The notes: generated by a model not told the origin, from the sequence alone. 64,000 nt of DNA from Cherax quadricarinatus (GCF_038502225.1 NW_027195249.1:186871-250870), one strand, 5' to 3'. Positions 1 through 12,806 are shown, counted from the first letter of the stretch. Made by a program: numbers and translations.

Positions 1-2609
1 TTGCACGTTTTCACAATCCATTTAGATCTGTGTGTATTTACCTCTAGACACTTGGTAAGATTCACTGTGACAGTGTCTGGTTCGTTTCTCAACATTCTAA
101 TACCGAGTACAGTGTTAATTTCAACAATCCTATCACTGATACTAGAAATACCAAGCTCCTTCCTCATGTTAAGAACTTTTGTAGATCTGGGACAGCCAAG
201 AATAGTCCTGAGAGCTTCATTTTGCATTAACTCCAAGGGTCGGAGGGAACTTTCTCTAGCTAATATCAACATGGGAGCAGCATAATCAATTAAGGACCTA
301 ACATAGGCTATGTACATCATTCTCACGATTCTCACATTAGCACCATAGTTGGGATTGTAGCCAGCAACAGCTTTGAGAGCATTTAGCCTAGCTTTACATT
401 TCTTGTTTAGTTGTGGTATAGTGGATTTGTTAAAGGGTACATCTACACCAAGATATCTGTAAGTTTTAACGTAGCTAATGATTTCACCCTGCAAATAGAT
501 GGGTGGGGGAAGTCGTTTGCTTGTTAATATCTTTGTTTTAGATGAAGATATTATGAGGCCTAGTCGATTACAAATTGTTTGAACCTCATTAAGAATGGTA
601 TTCATCTTCTTATGCCCTGTTGTATGGATCATGATATCATCAGCATAGCTTATAGCTATATGTTTAGGTGAGGCAGGTAGAGCATTTAGGAGAGCATTAA
701 TCAGAATATTAAATAGCATGGGACTAAGAACTCCTCCCTGCGGTGTACCTAAAGACATTTCTTTAGAATCACTTCTGAAGCCTTGGTAAAGGACAGAGGA
801 TACTCTATTTGACAGGTATCCTATTATCCAGCAGAGTAAGCTACCACCAATATTCATTTTGGCTAGTTCATGTAGTATAACGGTTCTGTTTGCAATATCA
901 AATGCAGATTTTAGATCAAGAAAAGTGGTAAAACTAGTAGAGGTGTGTGCAGTGAGAAAGGTGGAAATACAGTTCTGCACACTTTTACCTTTCATGAACC
1001 CATAGAGGTAGGGGGAAAGTAGATGTCTGATTCTGTAGTACAATCTGTTAAGCATCATTCTTTCAAAAGTTTTGCAAAGACAACTAGTTAAGGAGATCGG
1101 CCTAAATGTATCAGGCTGTTGGGGCTTAGGGATAGGCACAATGAGACTATTGGTCCAGGAAGTAGGAAGAACGCCCTCAATGTAACTGAGATTATACAGT
1201 GCCAACAAAGGGTTATCAGGCACGTGCCTTAGAGTTCTGAGAATATCATAGGTTATACCATCCTCTCCAGGAGCAGTTGATCGACCTTTGGTTAATGCAT
1301 TATCTAATTCATACTCGGTAAAGAGGCAATCACTCTCATCAATATTTTGGCTCATAAAATTAATCAGTTTCAACATTTCTTCAGAAGTACTCTCTAAATT
1401 TTTTCTAATATGAGATGGAAGGCTTTCATGCCTGGATGTTTTGGACCAGTCATTTATGAGGTCATTTGCTTTTTCAAGAGGAAAGGGATGAGCAACATTG
1501 CCAGTCTTTTTCCTGGTTATTTTATTTATACCTTTCCAAGCCAAACTCAAAGGGGTGGACCTATTTAATCCACTAACAAACTGTTCCCATTCCTGTTGCC
1601 TAAGTTCTTCCTTTCTATTCCTTGCATTTGTTAGTGCAGCTTGGAACGTTCTGAGCAGGTCTGGGGTTCTACATTCACGGTATGCTTTACCAATCCTCCT
1701 AGCTGCATGTGTTAGATTGCGCAGCTGTGGATCATTATAGTATTTACATTGGTTTTTATTGTTATTTATAGTGGAGGGTCTTTGTTTCCTATTCCTGCCC
1801 ACTTGATCTGTGAGAACACTCTCAATAGTGGTAATTAAATCATCATTAAATTTTTGTGTGCCAGTGGGCTCGTAATTCTTATACCATTGATCCAAGTGGT
1901 TAATAAAGTTGTCTCTGTGTTCTGGTTTGAGAATAAGTTTCCTCCTTCTGTATTTAGCTCCTTGATTGCTGGAGATGTGATCAAGATTGACAGTTGTTAG
2001 TCTTGGGAAGTGATCAGATAGAAGATCATCAACTATGACAGAGTCATGCATCGTATATGATGTATTAAATCCAAGACACAGATCTAGTATGCCACCATAT
2101 ATGCGAGTAGGCTCAGTAGTGCCCACAATTCGAACATTATCAATCTCATTCAGCAATCTCACTAGTTTAGTTCCATTGGTGTTTGTAATAGACCCACCAA
2201 TATTCTTATGTCTGGCATTAAAATCTCCAAGAATGATGGTAGGTTCACTATTGATGCGATCTGGTAAAGCATCAGGTCGAAGCTGGTTCGCTGGGGCATA
2301 GAGATTAAAAATGTTTATGGAAAAATCGCCTGCATATACTTTGACACCATGATACTGCATGTTAACTCGACTCTGCAAGGAAAGGAGTGAATGTGGCAAG
2401 TTCTTTCTGACATACATCACACAACAGTTGGTTGACCTTAGGTTATAAGCTGCATATCCAGGCAAGTTTGGTGGAGGTGCTCCATCTTTCAATCTACATT
2501 CCTGCAAACAGATGACATCAATATTCTTGGTTGCACTAATATGATGTAAGTCAGGCAACCGCTTCCTGATGGAAGCAATGTTCCATGAAAAGATTTGTAA
2601 TGTATCCAT
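1..2609 (-). CDS. Lin-A ORF2: endonuclease-reverse transcriptase, open to window edge
   Basis: Reads from an ATG at 2609 leftward for 869 codons to base 3 without a stop; I checked the frame across the whole span. An in-frame TAA at 2624-2622 sits just upstream, so the start is well placed. The N-terminus reads FSWNIASIRKRLPDL, typical of LINE endonucleases, followed by ICLQE (catalytic Glu, near residue 40), ILGDFNARH (near residue 120) and LLSDHFPR (SDH motif, near residue 200). The RT has GTPQGGVLSP near 744-764 and ISYADDIMI near 630-660. The protein would nick target DNA and copy element RNA. No disabled catalytic residue was seen, so this copy could be young. The 3' end is unseen. Confidence 0.9.
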   Translation of the reverse strand, partial: MDTLQIFSWNIASIRKRLPDLHHISATKNIDVICLQECRLKDGAPPPNLPGYAAYNLRSTNCCVMYVRKNLPHSLLSLQSRVNMQYHGVKVYAGDFSINIFNLYAPANQLRPDALPDRINSEPTIILGDFNARHKNIGGSITNTNGTKLVRLLNEIDNVRIVGTTEPTRIYGGILDLCLGFNTSYTMHDSVIVDDLLSDHFPRLTTVNLDHISSNQGAKYRRRKLILKPEHRDNFINHLDQWYKNYEPTGTQKFNDDLITTIESVLTDQVGRNRKQRPSTINNNKNQCKYYNDPQLRNLTHAARRIGKAYRECRTPDLLRTFQAALTNARNRKEELRQQEWEQFVSGLNRSTPLSLAWKGINKITRKKTGNVAHPFPLEKANDLINDWSKTSRHESLPSHIRKNLESTSEEMLKLINFMSQNIDESDCLFTEYELDNALTKGRSTAPGEDGITYDILRTLRHVPDNPLLALYNLSYIEGVLPTSWTNSLIVPIPKPQQPDTFRPISLTSCLCKTFERMMLNRLYYRIRHLLSPYLYGFMKGKSVQNCISTFLTAHTSTSFTTFLDLKSAFDIANRTVILHELAKMNIGGSLLCWIIGYLSNRVSSVLYQGFRSDSKEMSLGTPQGGVLSPMLFNILINALLNALPASPKHIAISYADDIMIHTTGHKKMNTILNEVQTICNRLGLIISSSKTKILTSKRLPPPIYLQGEIISYVKTYRYLGVDVPFNKSTIPQLNKKCKARLNALKAVAGYNPNYGANVRIVRMMYIAYVRSLIDYAAPMLILARESSLRPLELMQNEALRTILGCPRSTKVLNMRKELGISSISDRIVEINTVLGIRMLRNEPDTVTVNLTKCLEVNTHRSKWIVKTC

Positions 2610-2654
2610 TGTAGTGAGTTATTACAATCTCTTGCTCATAAGATGGTAAAACTA

Positions 2655-2935
2655 TTATGCTTTGACTGCAGTGTGCAGACACTTAAGAGCAAATAGCATA
2701 GTTTGTACGTCTTTATCTTCAGAACCTTTATTTTTAAGCATTTTTCGGCATTTTGGCAGCCAGTTATGAGGCAAGTTTTGAAGGCAAGAGTTATGGGCTT
2801 CTTTCTCACAAATTGCTGGAAGCTGAACGGAGATTGCTGCACTTTTGACATCATCACCATGCTCAAGAGCATCATCCTGATTACATATATTTATTAAACT
2901 TGTCAGGATCTGTTCAAGATGCTCAATTTTTTTTT
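2655..2935 (-). other. Frame-shifted continuation of Lin-A ORF1
   Basis: ORF1 as read ends at 2903, just after a run of nine A residues (minus strand, 2935-2927). Stepping back one base at that run opens another frame of roughly 90 codons ending in TAA at 2657-2655. This is 45 bases before the ORF2 start and in the same frame as ORF2, but separated from it by stop codons. The composition (Glu/Leu-rich, then Cys and Lys) resembles a real C-terminus rather than random sequence. Either ORF1 lost one A here, or the A run is a -1 slippery site. I infer that the ancestral ORF1 included this segment. Confidence 0.55.
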
Positions 2936-4264
2936 CTGGAAATTTGTTATAATATGAGGAAGGTCAGGCGAATCCAATGCCTCTCCGGAGGATGGCACTT
3001 CTGGGTTAGTGCTTCCTTTAACACCTATCACCTTAACAGGTACCATGGTTACATTAGTGTTCTCTGTTTCATCATTCATTGCAGGTAGGTCCTGTGCATC
3101 TGACTCATCTCCAATTTCCAGGGAGGTTACCTGTGTGGTGTCCGTCTGACTGTTGTAGTTGTGTGTATTGGGAGAAATGACAAACTCATCCCCATATTCA
3201 GGTGTAGCCATAGGTATCTGTAGTGGCAGACCAGTAGTTCCATATGTGCTAGCAGGGATGGCTAGCTCCTCCACAGCTGGTGTGTGTGATGGCATTCTGG
3301 TATCACCAGAATTGTTTGCAGTGAGGTGGGGTTCTTGCACACTTTGCAGAGGTTCAGTCTCAGATCTGGCTGTGGTAGACTGGATGGCCCCATCCTCAGT
3401 TACCATTAAAGGACTGTTATCAGGTTTACCTCGAAGGTTGTTTGGGTTCTGACTGCAGTCCTTGTGGGAAACTGTAACCCCAACTTCTTTACAGTTAATA
3501 CACTTAAATTTTTGGCTGTCAGGGTCTACTGTGCATTCTCTAGTGGAATGTTTCCCAGCACACTTACCACACCAAGAATGTAGTATTCCACAGTCTACTG
3601 CAACATGGCCATAGTGCTGGCATTTGTAACACCTACGTTTAGGGGGTAGGTACACTTCGATGTTTAGGAAACGTAAACCATGCACCCAGATATTCCGGGG
3701 GAGGGGCACAGGACCCACCCAACTGGCAATAATTTGGGATTTTCCTTTAAGTCTTTTAGGCTTGATGATATGCTCACTTAGAGTCAGATGGAATGGGTCC
3801 ATGCAGAGAGGGTATCCAAAGATTATGATACTGACCCATTTTTTAAAGTGGTGAGTGTCTGATTGAGGTCGGAGCAGCTTAATATCCCCATAAGGTGTAC
3901 TAAGTAGATCATTGATCAGCTCTTTATTCTGTTCCACAAACACAAAGTTGTGTGTGTTTTTCCTAAATTGGATCCTTGAGTTAGGATACTTGTTTACAGC
4001 TTCCATTAGCCATGCACACTTAGCAGGCAGCGGGGTGTTGTCAGGGAAGTTCAGCTTAACACATTCTTCCTTTGAAGAAAGACTTCTTGCAGCCTCTGTG
4101 CACCAAGGACGTTTAGTATCACATTGTGTACGAGTCAAGTGAGTCTGACTACGTCGACGCTCTAGCCCTTTCTCACTTTTTCTCTTTTGTTTACTTTTAA
4201 AGGTCTGGAAGCTATCATCATTTCCATCACCTGCAGAAATAGGTTCCTCTATGACAGTTGCCAT
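2903..4264 (-). CDS. Lin-A ORF1: gag-like nucleic-acid-binding protein
   Basis: 453 codons from an ATG at 4264. The middle of the protein carries three clustered zinc knuckles: CYKCQHYGHVAVDC, then CGKCAGKHSTREC, then CINCKEVGVTVSHKDC, around residues 215-275. In I- and Jockey-type LINEs such proteins bind the element RNA and form the ribonucleoprotein particle. The N-terminal 30-60 residues are very basic. The C-terminal third is Ser/Thr/Pro-rich and low in motifs. It lies upstream of ORF2 on the same strand with about 290 bases between. The stop follows directly after an A9 homopolymer, with an open frame continuing one base out of phase (see the 2655-2935 entry), so the true C-terminus may be longer. 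Confidence 0.88.
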   Translation of the reverse strand: MATVIEEPISAGDGNDDSFQTFKSKQKRKSEKGLERRRSQTHLTRTQCDTKRPWCTEAARSLSSKEECVKLNFPDNTPLPAKCAWLMEAVNKYPNSRIQFRKNTHNFVFVEQNKELINDLLSTPYGDIKLLRPQSDTHHFKKWVSIIIFGYPLCMDPFHLTLSEHIIKPKRLKGKSQIIASWVGPVPLPRNIWVHGLRFLNIEVYLPPKRRCYKCQHYGHVAVDCGILHSWCGKCAGKHSTRECTVDPDSQKFKCINCKEVGVTVSHKDCSQNPNNLRGKPDNSPLMVTEDGAIQSTTARSETEPLQSVQEPHLTANNSGDTRMPSHTPAVEELAIPASTYGTTGLPLQIPMATPEYGDEFVISPNTHNYNSQTDTTQVTSLEIGDESDAQDLPAMNDETENTNVTMVPVKVIGVKGSTNPEVPSSGEALDSPDLPHIITNFQKKKLSILNRS

Positions 4265-4566
4265 GTTTGCCAGTGATGATATCTGGTGTAAGACTCACAA
4301 CACAAGAATTCCTCGCTTATCTTTCCCTTATAGCTTATGCAAGAGCAAATATTCACTACAAAGTCAGAAGTCCAAAATAGATCACAAGACACAAGTGCTC
4401 AAGTTCAATGAACACCTCCAACCATACTCAACCCAGACCACCACCACTCAATACGACACACACCCCACCAAAAACACACTCAGAGACCTCTTGTATGTGT
4501 GTTAATAATATGGTACATATAATGATATAATGGATGGTACAGGCGAGGTCTTACACCATATCACAA
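4265..4566 (-). other. Probable Lin-A 5' leader
   Basis: Non-coding sequence directly upstream of ORF1 on the minus strand, bounded on the right by a GA microsatellite. No target-site duplication can be assigned because the 3' end of the element is outside the window, so the exact 5' end is a guess. Confidence 0.35.
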
Positions 4567-4578
4567 ATTACAAAGATG

Positions 4579-4581
<3 letters not shown>

Positions 4582-4632
<51 letters not shown>
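4582..4632. repeat. (GA)n microsatellite
   Basis: About 25 uninterrupted GA dinucleotides. Confidence 0.98.
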
Positions 4633-4635
<3 letters not shown>

Positions 4636-4830
4636 TAGGTAATATTGAGCATAAAATTAGAATTCTGACATACATCACATTAAACATGAGGTTCAAATGA
4701 TAACTTCCACTTGAGATAGTTCAGGCTACTGCCACCTAATGTACCTCACTGAAATAATAATATAGCAGACATCACAATGAACGCTGAAGACAACCTCTTA
4801 CCCCAACCATAGATTGTAAACAGAATTACT

Positions 4831-4847
4831 AAAAAAAAAAAAAAAAG

Positions 4848-4888
<41 letters not shown>
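4831..4888. repeat. A-rich tract
   Basis: A16, then GAT, then an A run of nearly 40. It could be an old poly(A) tail of a plus-strand insertion, but no recognisable element precedes it. Confidence 0.9.
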
Positions 4889-4890
<2 letters not shown>

Positions 4891-6244
4891 AGGTAATGTT
4901 ACAATGACAATGAGATAAATCACTCTGGTTGACTTCCTTGGTCCATCCTGGGTAACTCACACATTACTATGTTATACATGTATGCAAGCATAAGTGTGCA
5001 GCTGTAGATAGATGAACCAGTACCTAAACAATCTCACTTACACACGCGTTACTATGTATGACAAGTGTTACCAAGTACACCAAGTGTACACTTTATCACT
5101 TAGAATACACTTTTGTTGATGTAAATATAGGTGAGAGTGGTACACCGCTGGTCGTAATAAACACACTCAACTTCTCAAGGTCACACACTAGGCCCAGCTT
5201 CTGGAGAGGTACCAGCGTTTTAATGTGTTTATTATGTGTCAGTGCGTGTCTGCAGTCATTAAATTGGTGTATCAGAAGTTAAACACTACAATCCAGTTGA
5301 TCAAATAGTCTAAAACAATTTACACAATGTATAACTAGAAGTATAATGATTGCAAATTGTTACTATTACAATTTTAACTAGGCGCTAGACCCACTAGATG
5401 AGATGGCAAGGAACATAGATGTTAACAGGCTGACTCTTGCTTAACACAGTTGAAAGGTAACCGAATTGCTCAAGTAAGAAAGTATTCATGAAACTGAACA
5501 TTATGCAGGAGTAAGCTTGTTCACAGTAAAAATACAAAGCATAAGTTACACACTCACATCACAGATGAACACTGCAATTTGAAATATTACTGGGAATTTA
5601 GCAGTAAAGTTTCAGTCTGAACGAGAAAATGTATTAGAAAACACAACAATGACACTAGGACAAGCAACTTAACTATGTAACCGTATTTAATAGTTCAGTT
5701 ACACTGAGCAGAGCATGTGTTACACTGATTTATCAAATGTAAGGAGTCACTACACTGAAGTACACTCTGAGCCTTTTAAAGTCTTAATACAGGCTTACAA
5801 ATGACAATTAACTGTTGGGGAAAGCAGCACTTAACACTTCTAGCACACATATGACAGATGAATGTTCACTGTGTACAAGCCAATCACCACAAACTTACTA
5901 TGTTTATAAGTGAACCTCTGGCATGTCCCACTCAAAATGTCAGCACTGCAATGCTCGTCAAATTGTTCTCAAGCCACTACAGGAAACACTGGTATGCCAG
6001 CAGCACTGCAGAACGTATACACAGACATGCTGGGCCCTAGGACAGCTATAACTGCAGGCTGCCTTAGCTTGTTCTGGCTAGCTTTTAGTGCTGCCCTCAA
6101 GCTTGCTTGACTGTGCTCGCCAAGCCCGTGCCAACCACCCGGACACCTGCTTGCAGCAGGCAGGCAGGCACACAGGAGACACTCGCAAGATGAGCGGAGT
6201 GCGGCACAGAGGACACGGGCACTCAAGCACCCATGTGGTCTGGC

Positions 6245-6268
6245 AAAAAAAAAAAAAAAAAAAAAAAA
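6245..6268. repeat. Poly-A tract
   Basis: 24 A residues immediately before the first hairpin copy. Confidence 0.95.
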
Positions 6269-6297
6269 CGCCTCTAGACCACAAGCAAATAGAGGCG
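6269..6297. repeat. Recurrent hairpin, copy 1
   Basis: CGCCTCTA (6269-6276) and TAGAGGCG (6290-6297) are perfect 8-base inverted repeats around a 13-base loop, followed by AACGGCTGAG. Confidence 0.75.
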
Positions 6298-6977
6298 AAC
6301 GGCTGAGTTCCAAATCGAGGAAGGAGAAGGGACAAGGAAGGGATATTCACCTCGCTAGACACAGGCAATATGGGTGTAGTGGCCTGCAGGTTGCAGTGCA
6401 ATTTTCAAGGTCATTCACTGGGCCCACAGTCGTCTCGAGAGTTACCAACCCTGTACTACTTGTTAACTCCAAACCCGCAGCACTTAACACATCTAGCACA
6501 CGTGTCTTGGAATGACACAAATTTTCACTACATAAGAACTAGTTCTCACAACACCGAAGGTACGGCTGGAACACTGTAGAACGTTCACAAAGGCATTCTG
6601 GGATTCAGAACAGATGTAGCCTTGGCCTTCACTGGCTGGCTTGGAGCGCTGTTTGGCCTGGATCAGCTAAACTCGCCCTTATCCCATATGTAGATAATGG
6701 CGACAAGTTAAGGGATACCCGTGAATAGGAAAGTCGAGGAAGGGACATTCACCTCACTAGACACATGCAGTATGGGTGTAAGTGGCATGCGGGTCTTAGA
6801 GTGCCATTTTCAAGGTCACCCAGCAGGCCAGACATTCCTCACTCATTTTAAGCCTACGTAGGTACTGATGGTAGCACAATGTCCTAAGTCAGCGTAATCC
6901 ACTCATGCAAATAGTTACAACAAATCTGCAGCACTTGCGGAACTCACATATTCGAGTACCAGCGGGGCAGCAAAATA

Positions 6978-7009
6978 CACCTCTACACTGCACATCGTTG
7001 ATAGAGGCG
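6978..7009. repeat. Recurrent hairpin, copy 2
   Basis: CACCTCTA (6978-6985) and TAGAGGCG (7002-7009), with one mismatch in the stem and a 16-base loop. The downstream AACGGCTGAG matches copy 1. Confidence 0.7.
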
Positions 7010-7386
7010 AACGGCTGAGTTTAAAGGCGGAGAGTTGTAGGTACAGGAGAACAGCAGGGGTAACTGAGCACGCACATTCGCCTTTATTCACATAGTCAAT
7101 ATGGGCGAAAGTCTCAGGCAGATGATGCAGTGCCTCGCTCAAGGTCACAGGCTGAGGCAGACTTCTCAAGAGTTACCAAACACTGCAATATTTGTACAGA
7201 TTGTTACTCACTCCAACTTGCAAAACTTCTAGCACACCTGTCTTGGAGTGAAAGACGAATTTTCAGTGTGTGGACACCTGGGTTACCAACTCACGTAGGA
7301 CTGCACACTCGTCGTTATTCCTCAGGTTGGTAAAGCGATGAGTTGTGAGCACTTTGAGAGGCACGAGTAGCAGTGGACTAGCAAAA

Positions 7387-7419
7387 TTCGCCTCTACACT
7401 GTATGTTGATAGAGGCGAA
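7387..7419. repeat. Recurrent hairpin, copy 3
   Basis: TTCGCCTCTA (7387-7396) and TAGAGGCGAA (7410-7419) form a perfect 10-base stem with a 13-base loop, followed by AGGCTGAG. Confidence 0.75.
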
Positions 7420-7891
7420 AGGCTGAGGTCAAATGAAAGGCAGAGGGGAAGAGGCCTGTGAGGGCCTTTGCAAAAAGGAAGACTATTTCCAGTGTTTCAC
7501 TAGGTATATACTTAGTCACAGCTCGCACATAAGAGTTCTCACAACACTGAAGCTGTCTTCCAACAGTAGGAGTTTTAATGATGACTTATCAGTCGGGAGA
7601 AATGGGTAGGCCTGCGAATTAGTAGGTCCAGATCCCCAGCACACATCTACTCCCCTCAACCACTCAGCGGAGACTGCGCTCGCAAGTAGAGGTCCCAGTG
7701 TATATACAAAGTTTTTAGTGGTCTCAGCATTGTTTTAGACATGCTGGAGAATATATGAAACTTCTTGAAGCATGGTGTTTATGATGAGTATCACCAAACT
7801 GCCGACAGGGTAAGCAGTGGAGTGGCATGATGATAGTGCACTGCTGCAGGGAACCCTGGCTTTATTTGTTGTCATTGTTACACACAAACAG

Positions 7892-7985
7892 GTATGTCTG
7901 TCTGCCTGTCTATCTATCTGTCTGCCTGTGTGTCTCTGTTCTTCTGCCTGACTAAGTGTGTGTCTTTCCATCTGCTTGTCTCTCA
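7892..7985. repeat. (CTGT/CTAT)n degenerate microsatellite
   Basis: Imperfect CTGT, CTGC and CTAT tetranucleotide runs. Confidence 0.85.
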
Positions 7986-8170
7986 GTCTCAGAGAGCAGC
8001 TTGTAAACCAAGATGTATTACAAACAATGCAGAAGTGAAAATGTGTATTACTTGCCAATCATGCTTATTATGTCTTATATCTACAAGCACTGAACAGTGC
8101 TTTGCCTGGAATTTTTGGGTCATCCTAGGTAATTTACACTATATATAATAACTGTACTTATGTGTACATG

Positions 8171-8280
8171 TGAGAGACAGAGATATAGAGAGAAAGAGAT
8201 CTAGACAGACATGCAGACAGAGATATAGACAGATACAGACAGAGAGACAGGCAAAGCCAGCCAGCCAGCCGGCCAGCCTG
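8171..8280. repeat. (GACA)n / (CCAG)n degenerate microsatellite
   Basis: Imperfect GACAGA and GATATA repeats ending in CCAG tetranucleotides. On the opposite strand it resembles the CTGT tract about 250 bases to the left. Confidence 0.8.
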
Positions 8281-9028
8281 CCGAATATGTATTACACATG
8301 TTCCAGAATCATTTCTGTTTACAAAGGGCATAGGACAGTGTTATTCACTAATTTTTGCAAGAGAGCCACTTCGGTTAAACACATTGAGAGAGCCGCAGCT
8401 ACTGCAAGTTAGCATAACTCAACTAAATTAAGTAGTACTGAGCTGCTAGTGCAATATAGTAAATGAGAAAAATTAGACATGGTAATATTAGCCTGCACAT
8501 CTTGTTATTAATAGCAAAATAAAGACCAAACTTACTTAATGCTCCTTTTCTACTGGTCGGGTCTGGGATGGCTGTTCATCACTAATGCTTTTTTGTTTAA
8601 CCACAAATCGATCCATCATAACGGACACTACTTGACTGCACTTTGGTTTCAAGTAAAACTAGCCCATCGCACCTAGCTTCCACAAGCAGCAACAGTTAAG
8701 TCGTTACTTTCATATATGTTGCCACAGTCTCAAATATCTGTTGCCTATTTTCAAACACAAATCTCCAAGAGTAACGAAATACGAAAAGCTTGAACTCAAC
8801 TGATTCAGTGAGACCACCAATGCCTAGAGCTAGACGTGTCCCTGATCAGTTTCCCGTAGTGGACACGTATGATTTCTGTACGATTTCTGTTAGAATGTTA
8901 TCTCTTACTGTGACTTCATCTTCCATCTCACCTCATGAAAATATGTATCTTACTTGAAAAATGATTTTTCTATGTATTTTTTTTTTTATTAATTAATTTA
9001 TATATTTTTCGAGAGCCGTGAATTGAGT

Positions 9029-9096
9029 CATTGCGAGCCGCGCAATGAATACCACTGGCATAGGACATTATGGCAGGATGACACTACCAGTGGTAT
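9029..9096. repeat. Two interlaced perfect inverted repeats
   Basis: CATTGCG (9029-9035) pairs with CGCAATG (9041-9047) around a 5-base loop. ATACCACTGG (9049-9058) pairs with CCAGTGGTAT (9087-9096). They could be ends of a small DNA element; no target duplication was identified. Confidence 0.5.
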
Positions 9097-9285
9097 CAAA
9101 AATGAAAGGATGCTTCACAAACGTTACCAATGGGTTATTATCGAGGTTTTTTATATTTTTCCTTGACCACTTGTGGCCACATCCATAACTTTCCTCTGAA
9201 AGGGGGTGTTAATATGACATGACATCAGTCATATTAGTAGGTTGGTAGACAGCAACCACCCAGGGAAGTACCATAGTCCTACTAG

Positions 9286-10599
9286 ATGACTGTAAAACAG
9301 AAACCTGTAACTGTTTTACATGATGGTAGGATTGCTGGTGTCTTTTTCTGTCTCATAAACACGCTGGATAACAGGTATATCTTGCTACTTCTACTTACAA
9401 TTAGGTCACACTACACAGGCACGAATATGCATATATACACATACACACATCTAGGTTTTCCTTCTTTTTTCTAAATAGCTCTTGTTCTTCTTTATTTCCT
9501 CTATTGTCCATTGGGAAGCGGAAAAGAATCTTTCTTCCATAAGCCATGCGTGTTATATGAGGCGACTAAAATGCCAGGAGCAATGGGCTAGTAACCCCTT
9601 CTCCTGTAAACATTTACTAAAAAAGAGAAGAGGAAAAGCTTTATAAAATTGGGATGCTTGAATGTGTGTGGATGTAGTGCAGATGACAAGAAAGAGATGA
9701 TTGCTGATGTTATGAATGAAAAGAAGATGGATGTCCTGGCCCTAAGCAAAACAAAGCCGAAGGGGGTAGTGGAGTTTCAGTTGCAAGAAATAAATGGGAT
9801 TAAGTCAGGAGTATCTGAGAGAGTTAGAGCTAAGGAAGGGGCAGCAATAATGTTGAAGGATCAGTTATGGAAGGAGAAGAGGGAATATAAATGTGTAAAT
9901 TCAAGGATTATGTGGATTAAAATAAGGGTTGGATGTGAAAAGTGGGTCATAATAAGCATGAATGCACCTGGAGAAGAGAGGACAATAGAGGAGAGAGAGA
10001 GATTTTGGGAGATGTTAAGTGAATGTATAGGAACCTTTGAACCAAGTTAGAAAGTAATTGTGGTAGGGGACCTAAATGATAAAGTAGGAGAGACCTTTAG
10101 AGAGGGCATGGTAGGTAAGTTTGGGGTGCCAGGTGTAAATGATAATGGGAGCCCTCTGATTGAACTTTGTATAGAAAGGGATTTAATTATAGTCAATAAA
10201 TATTTTAAGAAAAAGAGGATAAACAAGTATACAAGATATGATGTAGGGAATAATGACAGTAGTTTGCTGGATTATGTATTGGTAGGTAAAAGAATGTTGA
10301 GTAGACTTAAGGATGTACATCTTTATAGAGGGGCCACAAATATATCAGATCACCTTTTAGTTGAAGCTACATTGAGAGTAAAAGGTAGATGGGATACAAG
10401 GAAAATAGAAGCATCAAGTAAGAGATAGGTGAAGGTTTATAAACTAAAAGAGGGGGCAGTAAGGGTAAGATATAAGCAACTATTGGAGGATAGATGGGCT
10501 AATGAGAGTATAGGCAATGGGGTCGAAGATGCATGGGGTAGGTTTAAAAATGTAGTGTTAGAATATTCAGGAAAGTGGGTGCGGGAGGGAAGAAGAGTG

Positions 10600-10600
<1 letters not shown>
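9286..10600 (+). mobile_element. RTE-like LINE, 5' leader plus endonuclease, truncated
   Basis: A plus-strand LINE fragment. The long leader leads into an endonuclease frame that is cut at about 10600 by an AAT microsatellite and the 3' end of Lin-E. No reverse transcriptase from this element is present in the window. The compact EN with ALSKTKPKG near its start and VVGDLND in the middle resembles RTE-clade elements. The 5' boundary is approximate. Confidence 0.6.
9643..10600 (+). pseudogene. RTE-like endonuclease, broken by two in-frame TAG codons
   Basis: A single frame encodes an endonuclease/exonuclease/phosphatase-fold domain from KLGCLNVCG (about 9646) to KWVREGRR (about 10598). It is interrupted by TAG at 10048-10050 and TAG at 10426-10428. 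The frame is otherwise unshifted and the sequence between the stops keeps domain features: VVGDLNDKVGE after the first stop, and ATNISDHLLVEA (SDH motif, near 10340) later. The usual catalytic Glu of the SETK-like motif reads Lys here (ALSKTKPKG), so the enzyme would probably be dead even without the stops. The RT part is missing because Lin-E and its tail interrupt the element. Confidence 0.7.

Positions 10601-12806
<2,206 letters not shown>

Larger units (their letters stand above)
1..4566 (-). mobile_element. Lin-A non-LTR retrotransposon, 5' portion, cut by window edge
   Basis: A LINE on the minus strand with its 5' end to the right. The order is 5' leader (about 4265-4566), ORF1 with zinc knuckles, a short inter-ORF region, then ORF2 with an apurinic-type endonuclease and reverse transcriptase. 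The 3' end lies beyond base 1, so I cannot tell whether an RNase H domain follows. ORF1 with three CCHC knuckles and RT motifs GTPQGGVLSP and YADD resemble the I/Jockey/R1 group of LINEs (family knowledge); the clade is not certain. It is the least damaged element at this end of the window. Confidence 0.85.
4889..9285. other. Non-coding region with diverged repeats, no gene seen
   Basis: No open frame here has recognisable protein similarity. Several blocks resemble each other: 6331-6590, 6735-6850 and 7075-7300 share CACCT.ACTAGACACA-like starts, AATATGGG or GTATGGGTG cores, a TTCAAGGTCA stretch and TAGCACACNTGTCTTGGA-like segments. 5150-5220 and 5810-5890 contain weaker matches. This looks like a partly tandem, partly rearranged repeat family with units of roughly 290-420 bases. 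Three of the blocks are preceded by the same hairpin (separate entries). Confidence 0.6.

Noticed and set aside
4889..9285. A host gene hidden in the non-coding left region
   Set aside because: Short frames only, no recognisable domain and no convincing splice-linked exons; diverged repeats explain most of the structure.
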